From NCBI GenBank assembly GCA_002707025.1, contig PALG01000017.1, positions 1 to 43,905 on the forward strand: a stretch of 43,905 bases of DNA, in the 5' to 3' direction. Within the stretch, counting starts at the first letter, position 1, and each line of letters opens with the position of its first letter. This DNA comes from Flavobacteriaceae bacterium. Its GTDB lineage: Bacteria; Bacteroidota; Bacteroidia; Flavobacteriales; Flavobacteriaceae. The position numbers and the translations under genes were made by a program. Below the pieces are notes generated by a model. The model saw only the letters and a list, made by a program, of their open reading frames with translations. It was not told where the DNA came from and did no database searches. This document shows, piece by piece, positions 1-8,110 of the stretch.

Positions 1-602
1 GCTTCTTGATTTTGCTGAAAAATTTTCAACAATTCAGTTTCAATGACTTTATCAGAAGTAGGCAATAACACACCATTTTTTATTCCCGATTTTACTTCAT
101 TTAATTTGCTGTTCAATTGCTGTTCCCTAATTTTTAGCAATGTTCTTTGTTCATCAATCAAAAGAATTGAAAAATATAATTGGTTTACACGCTGTTTTAG
201 TTGATACACATTGACTTCAACCTCTTGTTGCTTTCTGTCGGTAATAATATTTTGCAAACCTTGTGACGCTTTAATTTTTCCGCCATTAAAAATCAATTGG
301 TTAGCCGTAAGGGTAGCTCGATATTGATCATTGTTTAAGGGTTCTATGCCAGTGTTTGGCAAAGGAACCTCTGTAACATCACTCTGATAGGTCGCCTGGG
401 CATTAAGATTAAGCTGTGGCAATGTCTTTGCTCTAATAGCTGAAAGTTCAACTTCCTTTTGTTGCTCTAAAATAGCACGTTGTTTAACGAGAGGGTAATT
501 TGTTTTCAAACCTTCATAACATTCATTTAGACTAATGGTGTTTTGGGTATAACCAAAAATCGTTGTTAGAAAAAAGAGTCCGAATAGATATATGGCTTTC
601 AT
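1..602 (-). CDS. TolC family outer-membrane efflux protein, N-terminal part
   Basis: The frame opens at the ATG at 600-602 on the minus strand and runs off the left edge, so only about 200 N-terminal residues are present. The protein starts with a Sec signal peptide (MKAIYLFGLFFLTTIFGYTQ). It continues with the amphipathic helical pattern of the outer-membrane efflux family: LNECYEGLKTNYPLVKQ near residue 25, and an ANQLIFNGGKI segment near residue 95 typical of TolC-like periplasmic helices. TolC proteins form the outer-membrane channel of tripartite exporters. The start lies 4 nt beyond the stop of the tetR gene, so the two are probably one leftward operon. The membrane-fusion and pump genes expected next would lie outside the window, so the substrate is unknown. 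Confidence 0.85.
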   Translation of the reverse strand, partial: MKAIYLFGLFFLTTIFGYTQNTISLNECYEGLKTNYPLVKQRAILEQQKEVELSAIRAKTLPQLNLNAQATYQSDVTEVPLPNTGIEPLNNDQYRATLTANQLIFNGGKIKASQGLQNIITDRKQQEVEVNVYQLKQRVNQLYFSILLIDEQRTLLKIREQQLNSKLNEVKSGIKNGVLLPTSDKVIETELLKIFQQNQE

Positions 603-606
603 AAGC

Positions 607-1218
607 TTATTTTTTTATGGCATTAATAATGAAATCAGATACTTCTTTCTTTCGAGCTTCCAATAACATTTTGTACGCCTTGTCATCAACATTTATAAAT
701 GCTTTAATTAATGGAGAGGCTACAAAAGGAAATATATTTAAGGACAGTATGTTAATGAACAATTGTTCGGCATTTATTGGAACAATATTGCCAGTTTTCA
801 CTTCATTTTTTACTTGAAGTTTAAATTTATCAATGTTCGGAAAAGCAACATTTTTCTTTATTTTCTCAATGAATTTTGGATTTCTATTAAGTTCCTGAAT
901 AATGAAGTTTGGCAAATAAGGGTGTTTTATAATAAAACTAATATAATTGTGTGTAAACTTTTTGATTTTATCTTCTAATGAAGAGTCATCATTAAGAATA
1001 GCATTGAGCTGTGGTGCTAATAAAGAAAAAGCCTTTTTAAATACAGCCTCGAACAAGAGTCGCTTGCTTCTGTAGTAATAATGCAACATTGCCTTATTGA
1101 TGTTTGCTTTGTCGGCAATTTCTTGCATTCTGGCACCATCCATTCCTTTAGATTGAAATATTTTTTGTGCTGCTTTTAATATTTGTTCTTCAGTTTTATT
1201 GTCTTTATGTTTTGCCAT
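607..1218 (-). CDS. TetR/AcrR family transcriptional regulator
   Basis: This 203-aa protein has an N-terminal TetR-type helix-turn-helix at about residues 9-55 (EEQILKAAQKIFQSKGMDG, then EIADKANINKAMLHYYYRSK). The ligand-binding helical half is poorly conserved, as is usual for the family. It is immediately upstream of the tolC-like gene in the same direction, an arrangement typical of self-regulated efflux operons. A 16-bp perfect palindrome lies 17-32 nt upstream of its start and is its likely operator. The gene and its left neighbour are visibly more AT-rich than the genes to the right. The inducer cannot be read from sequence. Confidence 0.9.
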   Translation of the reverse strand: MAKHKDNKTEEQILKAAQKIFQSKGMDGARMQEIADKANINKAMLHYYYRSKRLLFEAVFKKAFSLLAPQLNAILNDDSSLEDKIKKFTHNYISFIIKHPYLPNFIIQELNRNPKFIEKIKKNVAFPNIDKFKLQVKNEVKTGNIVPINAEQLFINILSLNIFPFVASPLIKAFINVDDKAYKMLLEARKKEVSDFIINAIKK

Positions 1219-1234
1219 AATTTAACCATTAAGT

Positions 1235-1250
1235 TTAACCATATGGTTAA
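1235..1250. promoter_or_regulatory. Probable TetR operator, perfect 16-bp palindrome
   Basis: TTAACCATATGGTTAA is identical to its own reverse complement. A partial second copy of the half-site (TTAACCATTAAG) begins at 1222, so the site may be a double operator. It directly abuts the minus-strand -7 promoter element at 1251-1258, which places it over the expected transcription start of the tetR-tolC unit. Repressor binding here would block transcription. The role is inferred from position and symmetry. Confidence 0.75.
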
Positions 1251-1258
1251 CAAAAGTA
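1251..1258 (-). promoter_or_regulatory. -7 promoter element for tetR-tolC
   Basis: On the minus strand this reads TACTTTTG, a full match to the Bacteroidota consensus TAnnTTTG. It is 32 nt upstream of the tetR start codon and next to the palindromic operator. No clear -33 TTG is seen. Confidence 0.6.
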
Positions 1259-1334
1259 AATAAAAAGATTTAAAAAGAAGCACATTACCAGAAATTTGTG
1301 GTTTTAATATGAATAAGGCTAACAAAAGTAGTAA

Positions 1335-1520
1335 GCAACGAGGCATAATGTGATAGCGTGGGGAAAAACGGCCGATATCGTGGAAAGTTTTGTCACTAAA
1401 GGCAAAGAGGTTGCCATTGAAGGAAAATTAACTACTCGCTCCTGGGAGGATAAAGAAGGTCAAAAACGGTATACTACCGAAGTAGTGTGCAGTGAACTTT
1501 TAATGCTCGGAAGTAAATAA
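1335..1520 (+). pseudogene. ssb: Single-stranded DNA-binding protein remnant, 5' half missing
   Basis: The frame from 1335 to the TAA at 1518-1520 encodes about 61 residues matching the second half of an SSB OB-fold. Segments include HNVIAWGKTADIVESFV, KGKEVAIEGKLTTRSW, and EVVCSELLMLGSK at the end. The residues upstream of HNV do not look like SSB, and an in-frame TAA at 1332-1334 closes the frame. The first half, including the N-terminal strand and dimer interface, is therefore absent. The acidic C-terminal tail of a full SSB is also lacking. A GTG at 1350 could in principle start a short product, but it could not form a complete OB-fold. This is probably a relic left by a rearrangement, with the intact ssb elsewhere. 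Confidence 0.8.
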
Positions 1521-1535
1521 AAATTGTAAGGATTG

Positions 1536-1565
1536 ATTATGGGGCGGCCGAGGCCGCCCCATAAT
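1536..1565. terminator. Perfect 14-bp hairpin terminator, bidirectional
   Basis: The arms 1536-1549 (ATTATGGGGCGGCC) and 1552-1565 pair without mismatch around a 2-nt GA centre. The hairpin lies 15 nt after the ssb remnant stop and 4 nt beyond the stop of the convergent CoA-transferase gene, so it probably ends transcription from both sides. T-rich sequence flanks it on the right. Confidence 0.75.
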
Positions 1566-1569
1566 TTAT

Positions 1570-2853
1570 TTAAGATTTATAAAACCGTTCCCAAAGTGCT
1601 TTTTCCAAATGCTCCCGATGGTCTGGGTGGGCTATGGAAATAAGTTCCTTGGCACGCTGCTTTAAGCTTTTTCCAAAGAGATTCACTACACCATACTCCG
1701 TAGCAACATAGTGAACGTGAGCACGTGTGGTGGTGACTCCTGCTCCAAACTTTAAGTGAGGAACAATTTTGGAAAGCCCTTTTTTAGTTGTAGAGGGCAT
1801 GGCAATAATCGGTTTTCCACCTTCCGATAAAGAAGCCCCGCGAATAAAGTCCATTTGGCCACCGACCCCAGAATATTGATAATCTCCAATAGTGTCTGCG
1901 CATACTTGACCAGTAAAATCTATTTCAATGGCACTATTGATGGCAGTAACCTTTGGATTCAGTTTAATAATAGAAGTGTCGTTGGTGTACCCTGCTTCCT
2001 TAAAATGAACCAAGGGGTTATCATCGATAAAGTCATATAGTTTCCGAGATCCAACAGCGAAGGTAGTCACAATCTTACCGGTTTTAATCTCTTTCTCTTC
2101 TCCTGTGACAATCCCCTTTTCAATGAGCGGCAATAAGCCATCCGAAAACATTTCGGTATGGATACCCAACCGTTTATGATTTCCCAGATTGTGCAATACT
2201 GCATTTGGAATGTTTCCTATCCCCATTTGTAAGGTGGCTCCGTCTTCAATGAGCCCTGCTACATGCTTTCCTATTTGATGCTCAATTTCTGAAGGTTGTG
2301 TGCTTTCTGTTTCATGAATGGACCCTTCATACGATACAGCACAATCTATCTGACTCGCATGAATGATCCCATCTCCATGGGTTCTCGGAACTCTTGGGTT
2401 GACTAACGCAATTACTTTTTTGGCTTTTTGAATGGCAGGTAGGGTAATATCTACCGAAACCCCTAAAGAACAGTATCCATGCCTATCTGGAGGGGATACT
2501 TGAATAAAAGCCATGTCTAACGGAAGAATATCCCTTCGGAATAACCAATGTATTTCACTAAGAAAAATAGGAATATAATCTCCTTGGTCACTATTCACCC
2601 CTTTCCTAACATTCGACCCAACAAAAAAACTGTAGAGTTTAAACGCCTTATTGTAAGGTTCTTGGATGTATTTGGCTTCACCATCGGTGTGTATTTGAAC
2701 TATTTCAACATCTTCTAATTCTTGATATCGCTCACAAAGATGGTCTATTAAGAGGTTTGGGGTCATGGCAGCCCCCTGGAAAAACACTCGATCTCCAGAT
2801 TTTACTTGTGCAACGGCTTCCTCTACGGAAACTATTTTTAAATGCGTATGCAT
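1570..2853 (-). CDS. Acetyl-CoA hydrolase/CoA-transferase family protein
   Basis: The 427-aa length and sequence match class I CoA-transferases of the 4-hydroxybutyrate CoA-transferase/acetyl-CoA hydrolase group. N-terminal domain features include GDRVFFQGAAMTPN near residue 20 and SPPDRHGYCSLGVSVD at 120-135. The second domain contains GIGNIPNAVL near 211 and LGIHTEMFSDG at 229-239, whose Glu234 is probably the residue that carries the CoA thioester. A glycine-rich loop (YSGVGGQMDF) follows. Such enzymes move CoA between short-chain acyl groups in the cytoplasm; the actual acyl substrate cannot be told. The gene is monocistronic, with a near-consensus -7 element (GACCTTTG on the minus strand, 2873-2880) upstream. 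Confidence 0.88.
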   Translation of the reverse strand: MHTHLKIVSVEEAVAQVKSGDRVFFQGAAMTPNLLIDHLCERYQELEDVEIVQIHTDGEAKYIQEPYNKAFKLYSFFVGSNVRKGVNSDQGDYIPIFLSEIHWLFRRDILPLDMAFIQVSPPDRHGYCSLGVSVDITLPAIQKAKKVIALVNPRVPRTHGDGIIHASQIDCAVSYEGSIHETESTQPSEIEHQIGKHVAGLIEDGATLQMGIGNIPNAVLHNLGNHKRLGIHTEMFSDGLLPLIEKGIVTGEEKEIKTGKIVTTFAVGSRKLYDFIDDNPLVHFKEAGYTNDTSIIKLNPKVTAINSAIEIDFTGQVCADTIGDYQYSGVGGQMDFIRGASLSEGGKPIIAMPSTTKKGLSKIVPHLKFGAGVTTTRAHVHYVATEYGVVNLFGKSLKQRAKELISIAHPDHREHLEKALWERFYKS

Positions 2854-2974
2854 GGCCTTTTAATTTAGGGTACAAAGGTCATACTCCTTATTTTGAAAGG
2901 ATATGATATTTATCAGTAGTAATAGAAAAGAGGCTTCTGAAAGTTAAATTTCATGCCAAAACATCACAAATTCC

Positions 2975-3003
2975 TTGAATTCCCATTTCAATTATTACCT
3001 TTG
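2975..3003 (+). promoter_or_regulatory. Promoter of trhP
   Basis: TACCTTTG at 2996-3003 matches the -7 consensus TAnnTTTG exactly. A TTG at 2975-2977, 18 nt upstream, fits the -33 element. The trhP start codon is 26 nt downstream. Confidence 0.65.
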
Positions 3004-3029
3004 CAGCCCATAAAAAAGAGGATAAGTAT

Positions 3030-4298
3030 ATGACACCCAGTGGAAAAATAGAATTAATGGCCCCGGCAGGGAACTTCGAATCGTTGCAGGCTGCTATTGA
3101 TAATGGTGCCGATTCGGTGTATTTTGGTGTGGAACAGCTTAATATGCGTGCAAGGGCAAGCATTAATTTTACACTAGAGGACCTTCCGGAAATTGTGAAA
3201 CGATGCGAAAAGAAACAGGTGCGTACGTATCTTACCTTGAATACGATTATCTACGATCACGATCTTTCTATCATCAAAACATTGTTGGATGCTGCAAAGG
3301 CCGCTCATGTCACGGCAGTCATCGCAATGGACCAAGCAGTAATTGCTTATGCAAGACAGATTGGGATGGAAATTCACATTTCTACACAAATCAATATTAC
3401 CAATATTGAAACGGTAAAATTCTACGCAATGTTTGCGGATACCATGGTAATGAGTCGCGAACTCAGTTTGCGACAGGTAAAGAAAATCGTGGAACAAATT
3501 GAAAAAGAGCAGGTGAAAGGACCTTCAGGAAATCTCGTAGAGATTGAAATTTTTGGTCACGGAGCGCTGTGTATGGCTGTTTCTGGAAAGTGTTATTTAA
3601 GTCTGCACTCTCATAATTCTTCGGCCAACCGTGGCGCTTGCAAACAAAACTGCCGAAAAAAGTACACGGTTATCGATCAAGAAAGTGGTTTCGAGATTGA
3701 ACTGGATAACGAATACATGATGTCTCCTAAAGACCTCTGTACCTTAGAGTTTTTAGATCAGGTGATTGATACGGGTGTGAAAGTGCTAAAAATTGAAGGC
3801 CGTGGACGAGCGCCCGAATATGTAGCTAAAACCATTAAGACTTATCGTGAAGCCATTGATGCCTATTACGACGGAACTTTTGATCAAGAAAAGGTGAAAA
3901 CTTGGATGACAGAGTTGGAGAAGGTGTATAACCGTGGTTTTTGGAGTGGTTATTACTTAGGTCAGAAGCTAGGCGAATGGAGCCAAGCCAATGGTTCAAA
4001 AGCGACACAAAAGAAGGTCTATATTGGGAAAGGGATGCACTACTTCCCTAAAACCAAGATTGGGGAATTTAAAATTGAAGCTTACGATGTAAAAATCGGG
4101 GATACCCTTTTAATCACAGGTCCTACCACGGGAGTGGAAGAGTTCGAGCTTACCGAAATGATGGTGAACGATGAGCAACTCAATGCCGCAACAAAAGGTG
4201 ATTCAGTAACGATTCCGTTGAAATTCCGAGTTCGACAAAGTGATAAACTATACAAAATCGTAAAGACCGAGTACGCGGTAGAAACCCCACAAGCCTAG
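3030..4298 (+). CDS. trhP: U32 family tRNA 5-hydroxyuridine synthesis protein (TrhP/YegQ)
   Basis: This 422-aa U32-family protein begins with the typical IELMAPAGNFESLQAAIDNGAD segment at residues 7-28. It carries the U32 signature at about 173-191 (EIFGHGALC...GKCYLS). Cysteines 181, 188, 204 and 208 are candidate iron-sulfur ligands. U32 proteins of this class (E. coli TrhP) hydroxylate C5 of U34 in several tRNAs using prephenate. A C-terminal beta-barrel-like part follows residue 330. It has its own promoter and is followed after 3 nt by a ferredoxin gene, suggesting a paired function. Older annotations call it a collagenase-like peptidase, which is unlikely here. Confidence 0.9.
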   Translation: MTPSGKIELMAPAGNFESLQAAIDNGADSVYFGVEQLNMRARASINFTLEDLPEIVKRCEKKQVRTYLTLNTIIYDHDLSIIKTLLDAAKAAHVTAVIAMDQAVIAYARQIGMEIHISTQINITNIETVKFYAMFADTMVMSRELSLRQVKKIVEQIEKEQVKGPSGNLVEIEIFGHGALCMAVSGKCYLSLHSHNSSANRGACKQNCRKKYTVIDQESGFEIELDNEYMMSPKDLCTLEFLDQVIDTGVKVLKIEGRGRAPEYVAKTIKTYREAIDAYYDGTFDQEKVKTWMTELEKVYNRGFWSGYYLGQKLGEWSQANGSKATQKKVYIGKGMHYFPKTKIGEFKIEAYDVKIGDTLLITGPTTGVEEFELTEMMVNDEQLNAATKGDSVTIPLKFRVRQSDKLYKIVKTEYAVETPQA

Positions 4299-4301
4299 CC
4301 T

Positions 4302-4532
4302 ATGGTGGTAGTGACCTTACAGCGCAATAAGTGCATTGGGTGCAATTACTGTGTGGAATTGGCTCCTGGGCAATTTCAGATGTCCAAAAAGGATGGGAAA
4401 AGCGTGTTGCTCCATTCCAACGAAAAGAAAGGGTTTTATACCTTAAAAACCCCAGACGATTCTATTTACGATTCTTGTAAAGAAGCCCAAAAGGCTTGCC
4501 CAGTAAATATTATCACCACAAAACAAGTTTAA
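4302..4532 (+). CDS. Small [4Fe-4S] ferredoxin
   Basis: This 76-aa soluble protein has three cluster cysteines in CIGCNYC (11, 14, 17) and the fourth in CP at residue 66. That is the pattern of a single-cluster 4Fe ferredoxin; Cys59 may be an extra or alternative ligand. It starts 3 nt after the trhP stop and is surely cotranscribed with it. Supplying electrons to, or maintaining, the TrhP iron-sulfur centre is a plausible role inferred only from linkage. Confidence 0.85.
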   Translation: MVVVTLQRNKCIGCNYCVELAPGQFQMSKKDGKSVLLHSNEKKGFYTLKTPDDSIYDSCKEAQKACPVNIITTKQV

Positions 4533-4534
4533 GT

Positions 4535-5971
4535 TTAGTTGGGGAATTTGAAGAGATAGTAAACATCTACTTCATTATCATGACTGCCTAAGAAAATCCC
4601 TTCTTCAAAATGGGCCAAAGCCGGTGCTTGCGTATTAGCTTCAGGACCTTCAAATTCTCTCATTTTATCAAAAATAGTATCTGGGATTGTCCCTTCCTTT
4701 GCAGAAAAATTCTCATCGAATAAGCAATTGACACTCACCGACTTAGTATACACATAAGAAGTATAAGCGCTTAACGCGCCCGAAATTGCTCCCGAAATAA
4801 AACCGGAAATAAATCCTCCTCCTGCTATAAATATGGGTGAAGCGCTTCCCTTTATCTGTAGGGAACTTCCCAAAGTTACAATGTATTTTTCATCTTCTTT
4901 GTAGGCCGAAACCCCTAAATTAGACTGAGATACTTTTCTTATAAATTGCTTCGTTTTCTTTAACTCTCGATAATTATTCAAGCCGCCCACCTCTTTTTGA
5001 ATTATTGGAGTGTTGCTGAAATCAATTTCAGTCTCTTTATCAATATCCCTAAAAAACAAGGTTTTTTGCGTGTCCCTAGAAAGGATTTGAAATATGAAAT
5101 TTTTTGAGGTCACGGAAAAAAGATACAATTCCTTATCAAGGACAAAACTATTGGTTTGATTGTAATAGTCTTTTGTGGAGCTTAAAGGGTTTTCAAAACG
5201 GGTGAGTTTTGCTTCTTTTTGTTCTAAATCGATATCAAATATGTAGGTGTACTCCTCAATAGTATTGGATGTAAGCACCCTGTTTTTTGAAGTATCCTGA
5301 TATATCTTGACTTTACTGGTGGCGGTTTGCATTCCTACAGGAAGTCCCACTTCAATGGTACTGGCGGTTTCTGAAAACAATCGGAATAAAGGGATGGATT
5401 TTTGATGTTTTTTACTGAATAACAGCGCTTCATCAAATGAAAGTACCGATTTCTTCGGAACATCAAAATTTCCTGAAAACTCATAAAGATTTAATTGAGT
5501 TTCTGAAGTAGAAGCTGTGAGTAAAAATGAAGTGTTGTTCCATTGCATGCTTCCTATAAATGACTCATTTTCTAACTTAAATTCCGTTTTAAAGGTTTTT
5601 GTCGAACCCTCTTTAAAATCGAAAGTAGTCACTCCATAGTTTCTACCGTTGGAAGTGTTAAAAATTATGTGATAAACCCCATTTTCAATAGTATATCCTA
5701 CAATGGAAGAAAACCTGTTGGGTAAATCGACTGCCTTTATTTCATGAAGCTTTTTCCAATTCTCATCATAAAGGGTGCCTGTGTAAAATTTAGGGTAAAA
5801 AATAAAAATAGCTTTCTGATTATTTTGCACATTTTTTACAATGAACGAACCTGTAGGATTGGAGTGGTCTACGGCATCTTGATTTGGAATTTCCACGACA
5901 AATTCTTGTGCAAAAAGAGCATGAGAACCTAACCATAGTCCTAACACCAATAAGAGGCTTTTCATCATCAT
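4535..5971 (-). CDS. Exported protein of unknown function with glycine-rich hydrophobic stretch
   Basis: I do not recognise the family. The 478-aa product starts with a clear signal peptide (MMMKSLLLVLGLWLGSHALF, cleaved near AQ). The body is rich in beta-strand-like segments and aromatic residues, suggesting a periplasmic or surface beta-propeller-like fold. Near residues 382-403 a stretch dominated by Gly, Ala, Ile and Phe (IFIAGGGFISGFISGAISGA) looks like a glycine-zipper membrane or self-association segment. There is no T9SS sorting domain. The start is chosen as the first of three adjacent ATGs (5963-5971), 1 nt after the metG stop, because a GTG further upstream overlaps metG and lies before the signal peptide. 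It is probably cotranscribed with metG. Confidence 0.8.
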   Translation of the reverse strand: MMMKSLLLVLGLWLGSHALFAQEFVVEIPNQDAVDHSNPTGSFIVKNVQNNQKAIFIFYPKFYTGTLYDENWKKLHEIKAVDLPNRFSSIVGYTIENGVYHIIFNTSNGRNYGVTTFDFKEGSTKTFKTEFKLENESFIGSMQWNNTSFLLTASTSETQLNLYEFSGNFDVPKKSVLSFDEALLFSKKHQKSIPLFRLFSETASTIEVGLPVGMQTATSKVKIYQDTSKNRVLTSNTIEEYTYIFDIDLEQKEAKLTRFENPLSSTKDYYNQTNSFVLDKELYLFSVTSKNFIFQILSRDTQKTLFFRDIDKETEIDFSNTPIIQKEVGGLNNYRELKKTKQFIRKVSQSNLGVSAYKEDEKYIVTLGSSLQIKGSASPIFIAGGGFISGFISGAISGALSAYTSYVYTKSVSVNCLFDENFSAKEGTIPDTIFDKMREFEGPEANTQAPALAHFEEGIFLGSHDNEVDVYYLFKFPN

Positions 5972-5972
5972 T

Positions 5973-8039
5973 TTAACTAATGGTAGCACCGGGTAAAACC
6001 CCTTCTTCTCCAGGATTTACAAACACCAATTTACCTTCGCTATTTTCAGACATTAAAATCATTCCTTGGCTTTCCACCCCCCGTAAGGCCCGTGGCGCAA
6101 GATTCACCAAAACGGTGACCTTTTTACCTACCACTTCTTCCGCAGTAAAACTTTCGGCAATTCCTGAAACAATGGTGCGGATATCGATACCTGTATCAAC
6201 TTTTAGAACCAATAATTTTTTGGTTTTGGGCATTTTTTCAGCTTCTATAATGGTGCCTACCCGTAAATCGAGTTTGCTGAAATCTTCAAAGGAAATCGTT
6301 TCTTTTTGAGGGGTAACAGAACTATTCATGGCTTCGTTGGCTTTTTTACTGGCTTCTAATTTTTCCAATTGTTGGGTAATTTGTTCGTCTTCAATTTTAC
6401 TGAAAAGCAATTCACTTTTTCCAATGGTATGTGCTTCCGGAAGCAGTCCGGAAGTGTCTGAAACATGTTCCCAGCTTAATATTTTATCTAATTTTTCAAA
6501 CTGAAGGATTCCTTTTAGTTTTTCCGAAGTAAAGGGTAAAAACGGCTCACTTAATACTGCTAAAGCAGCTGCAATTTGTAACGCAACATACATAACCGTT
6601 TGGGTTCTCTCTGCATCGTTTTTAATGGTTTTCCATGGCTCTTCATCGGCCAAGTACTTATTTCCCAAACGGGCTACGTTCATCAATTCGCTTTGCGCTT
6701 CGCGGAAACGGTACTTCTCTATCGAACTTCCGATTACCGCCGGATAGATTTGTAATTCCTTTAAAGTTTGGTGGTCTATTTCAGAAAAAGCAGTAGGTTT
6801 TGGAATTGCCCCTTCGTAATATTTTTGGGTAAGCACCGCGACGCGATTGATAAAGTTTCCGAAGATTGCGACCAACTCGTTGTTATTCCGTGCTTGGAAA
6901 TCGGACCAGGTAAAATCATTATCCTTGGTCTCTGGCGCATTGGCTGTTAATACATAGCGCAGTACATCCTGCTGATTGGGGAAGTCGTTCAAATATTCAT
7001 GCAACCAAACGGCCCAATTTTTACTAGTGGAAATTTTATTGCCTTCTAGATTTAGAAATTCATTTGCCGGTACATTATCGGGGAGGATATAACTTCCGTC
7101 CGCCTTCAGCATACTCGGGAATATGATACAGTGAAATACAATGTTATCCTTGCCAATAAAATGCAATAACTTCGTTTCTTCATCTTTCCAATAAGGCTCC
7201 CAATCCTTGCCTTCCTTTTCACCCCACTCTTTAGTGGCAGAAATGTACCCAATAGGCGCATCGAACCATACATACAGCACTTTCCCTTCGGCACCTTCTA
7301 CAGGTACGGGAATGCCCCAGTCCAGATCACGGGTCACCGCCCGGGGACGAAGGCCATCGTCAATCCAGCTTTTGCATTGGCCATACACATTGCTTTTCCA
7401 ATCTCTTTGATGGCCTTCCAAAATCCATTCCTTTAGCCAACCTTCATATTGATCTAAAGGTAAAAACCAGTGTTTGGTTTCCTTTAGAATAGGTTTACTG
7501 CCGGTAATGGCACTTTTAGGATGAATCAAATCGGTGGCATTGTGCGAAGTACCGCACTTTTCACATTGATCGCCATAACTTTCCTCATTGCCACATTTAG
7601 GACAGGTTCCTATCACAAAACGATCGGCCAAAAATTGCTGGGCTTCCTCGTCGTATAATTGCTCGGTCACTTCTTCTATAAATTTTCCCTTTTCATAGAG
7701 TGTTTTAAAAAAAGTGGAAGCCGTTTCATGATGCACTTTTGCGGAAGTACGGGAATAATTATCGAAAGAAATTCCAAAATCTTCAAACGATTGTTTAATG
7801 ATGGCGTGGTATTTATCTACTACTTCTTGAGGGGTAATTCCTTCCTTTTTAGCTTTTAAAGTAATTGGAACGCCGTGTTCATCACTTCCGCAGACAAAAA
7901 CAACGTCTTTGTGCTGTAAACGTTGGTAACGGGCATAGATATCGGCGGGCACATAAACCCCTGCCAAATGGCCTATATGTACCGGGCCATTGGTGTACGG
8001 AAGTGCCGCCGTAATAGTATATCGTTTCGGAAAACTCAT
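5973..8039 (-). CDS. metG: Methionyl-tRNA synthetase
   Basis: The 688-aa cytoplasmic enzyme charges tRNA-Met. Class I signatures are visible: HIGH at 21-24 and the KMSKS-like KISTS at 335-339. A zinc knuckle with Cys146, Cys149, Cys159 and Cys162 interrupts the catalytic core. A C-terminal tRNA-binding OB domain starts near residue 585 ([18 protein letters not shown]), giving the long form of the family. The start MSFPKRYT at 8039 fits the family; an ATG at 8045 is possible, and the TTG at 8048 is too close to the promoter. The -7 element is at 8057-8064, so the leader is very short. Confidence 0.97.
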   Translation of the reverse strand: MSFPKRYTITAALPYTNGPVHIGHLAGVYVPADIYARYQRLQHKDVVFVCGSDEHGVPITLKAKKEGITPQEVVDKYHAIIKQSFEDFGISFDNYSRTSAKVHHETASTFFKTLYEKGKFIEEVTEQLYDEEAQQFLADRFVIGTCPKCGNEESYGDQCEKCGTSHNATDLIHPKSAITGSKPILKETKHWFLPLDQYEGWLKEWILEGHQRDWKSNVYGQCKSWIDDGLRPRAVTRDLDWGIPVPVEGAEGKVLYVWFDAPIGYISATKEWGEKEGKDWEPYWKDEETKLLHFIGKDNIVFHCIIFPSMLKADGSYILPDNVPANEFLNLEGNKISTSKNWAVWLHEYLNDFPNQQDVLRYVLTANAPETKDNDFTWSDFQARNNNELVAIFGNFINRVAVLTQKYYEGAIPKPTAFSEIDHQTLKELQIYPAVIGSSIEKYRFREAQSELMNVARLGNKYLADEEPWKTIKNDAERTQTVMYVALQIAAALAVLSEPFLPFTSEKLKGILQFEKLDKILSWEHVSDTSGLLPEAHTIGKSELLFSKIEDEQITQQLEKLEASKKANEAMNSSVTPQKETISFEDFSKLDLRVGTIIEAEKMPKTKKLLVLKVDTGIDIRTIVSGIAESFTAEEVVGKKVTVLVNLAPRALRGVESQGMILMSENSEGKLVFVNPGEEGVLPGATIS

Positions 8040-8056
8040 GAGCATCAATTAAGCCC

Positions 8057-8064
8057 CAAAAATA
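8057..8064 (-). promoter_or_regulatory. -7 promoter element of metG
   Basis: On the minus strand this reads TATTTTTG, matching TAnnTTTG. It is 11-17 nt before the candidate metG start codons, so the 5' leader should be only a few to about a dozen nucleotides. Confidence 0.6.
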
Positions 8065-8110
8065 CTAATTTTATTAGGATGGCTTTGTATTCTTTCAGAA
8101 AGACTTCGCC

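Noticed and set aside
2951-3163. 70-codon minus-strand frame overlapping the trhP promoter and start
   Set aside because: It would run through the trhP promoter and conserved N-terminus and shows no protein features.
3174-3497. 107-codon minus-strand frame inside trhP
   Set aside because: It is a shadow of a conserved coding region, with Cys- and His-rich random composition.
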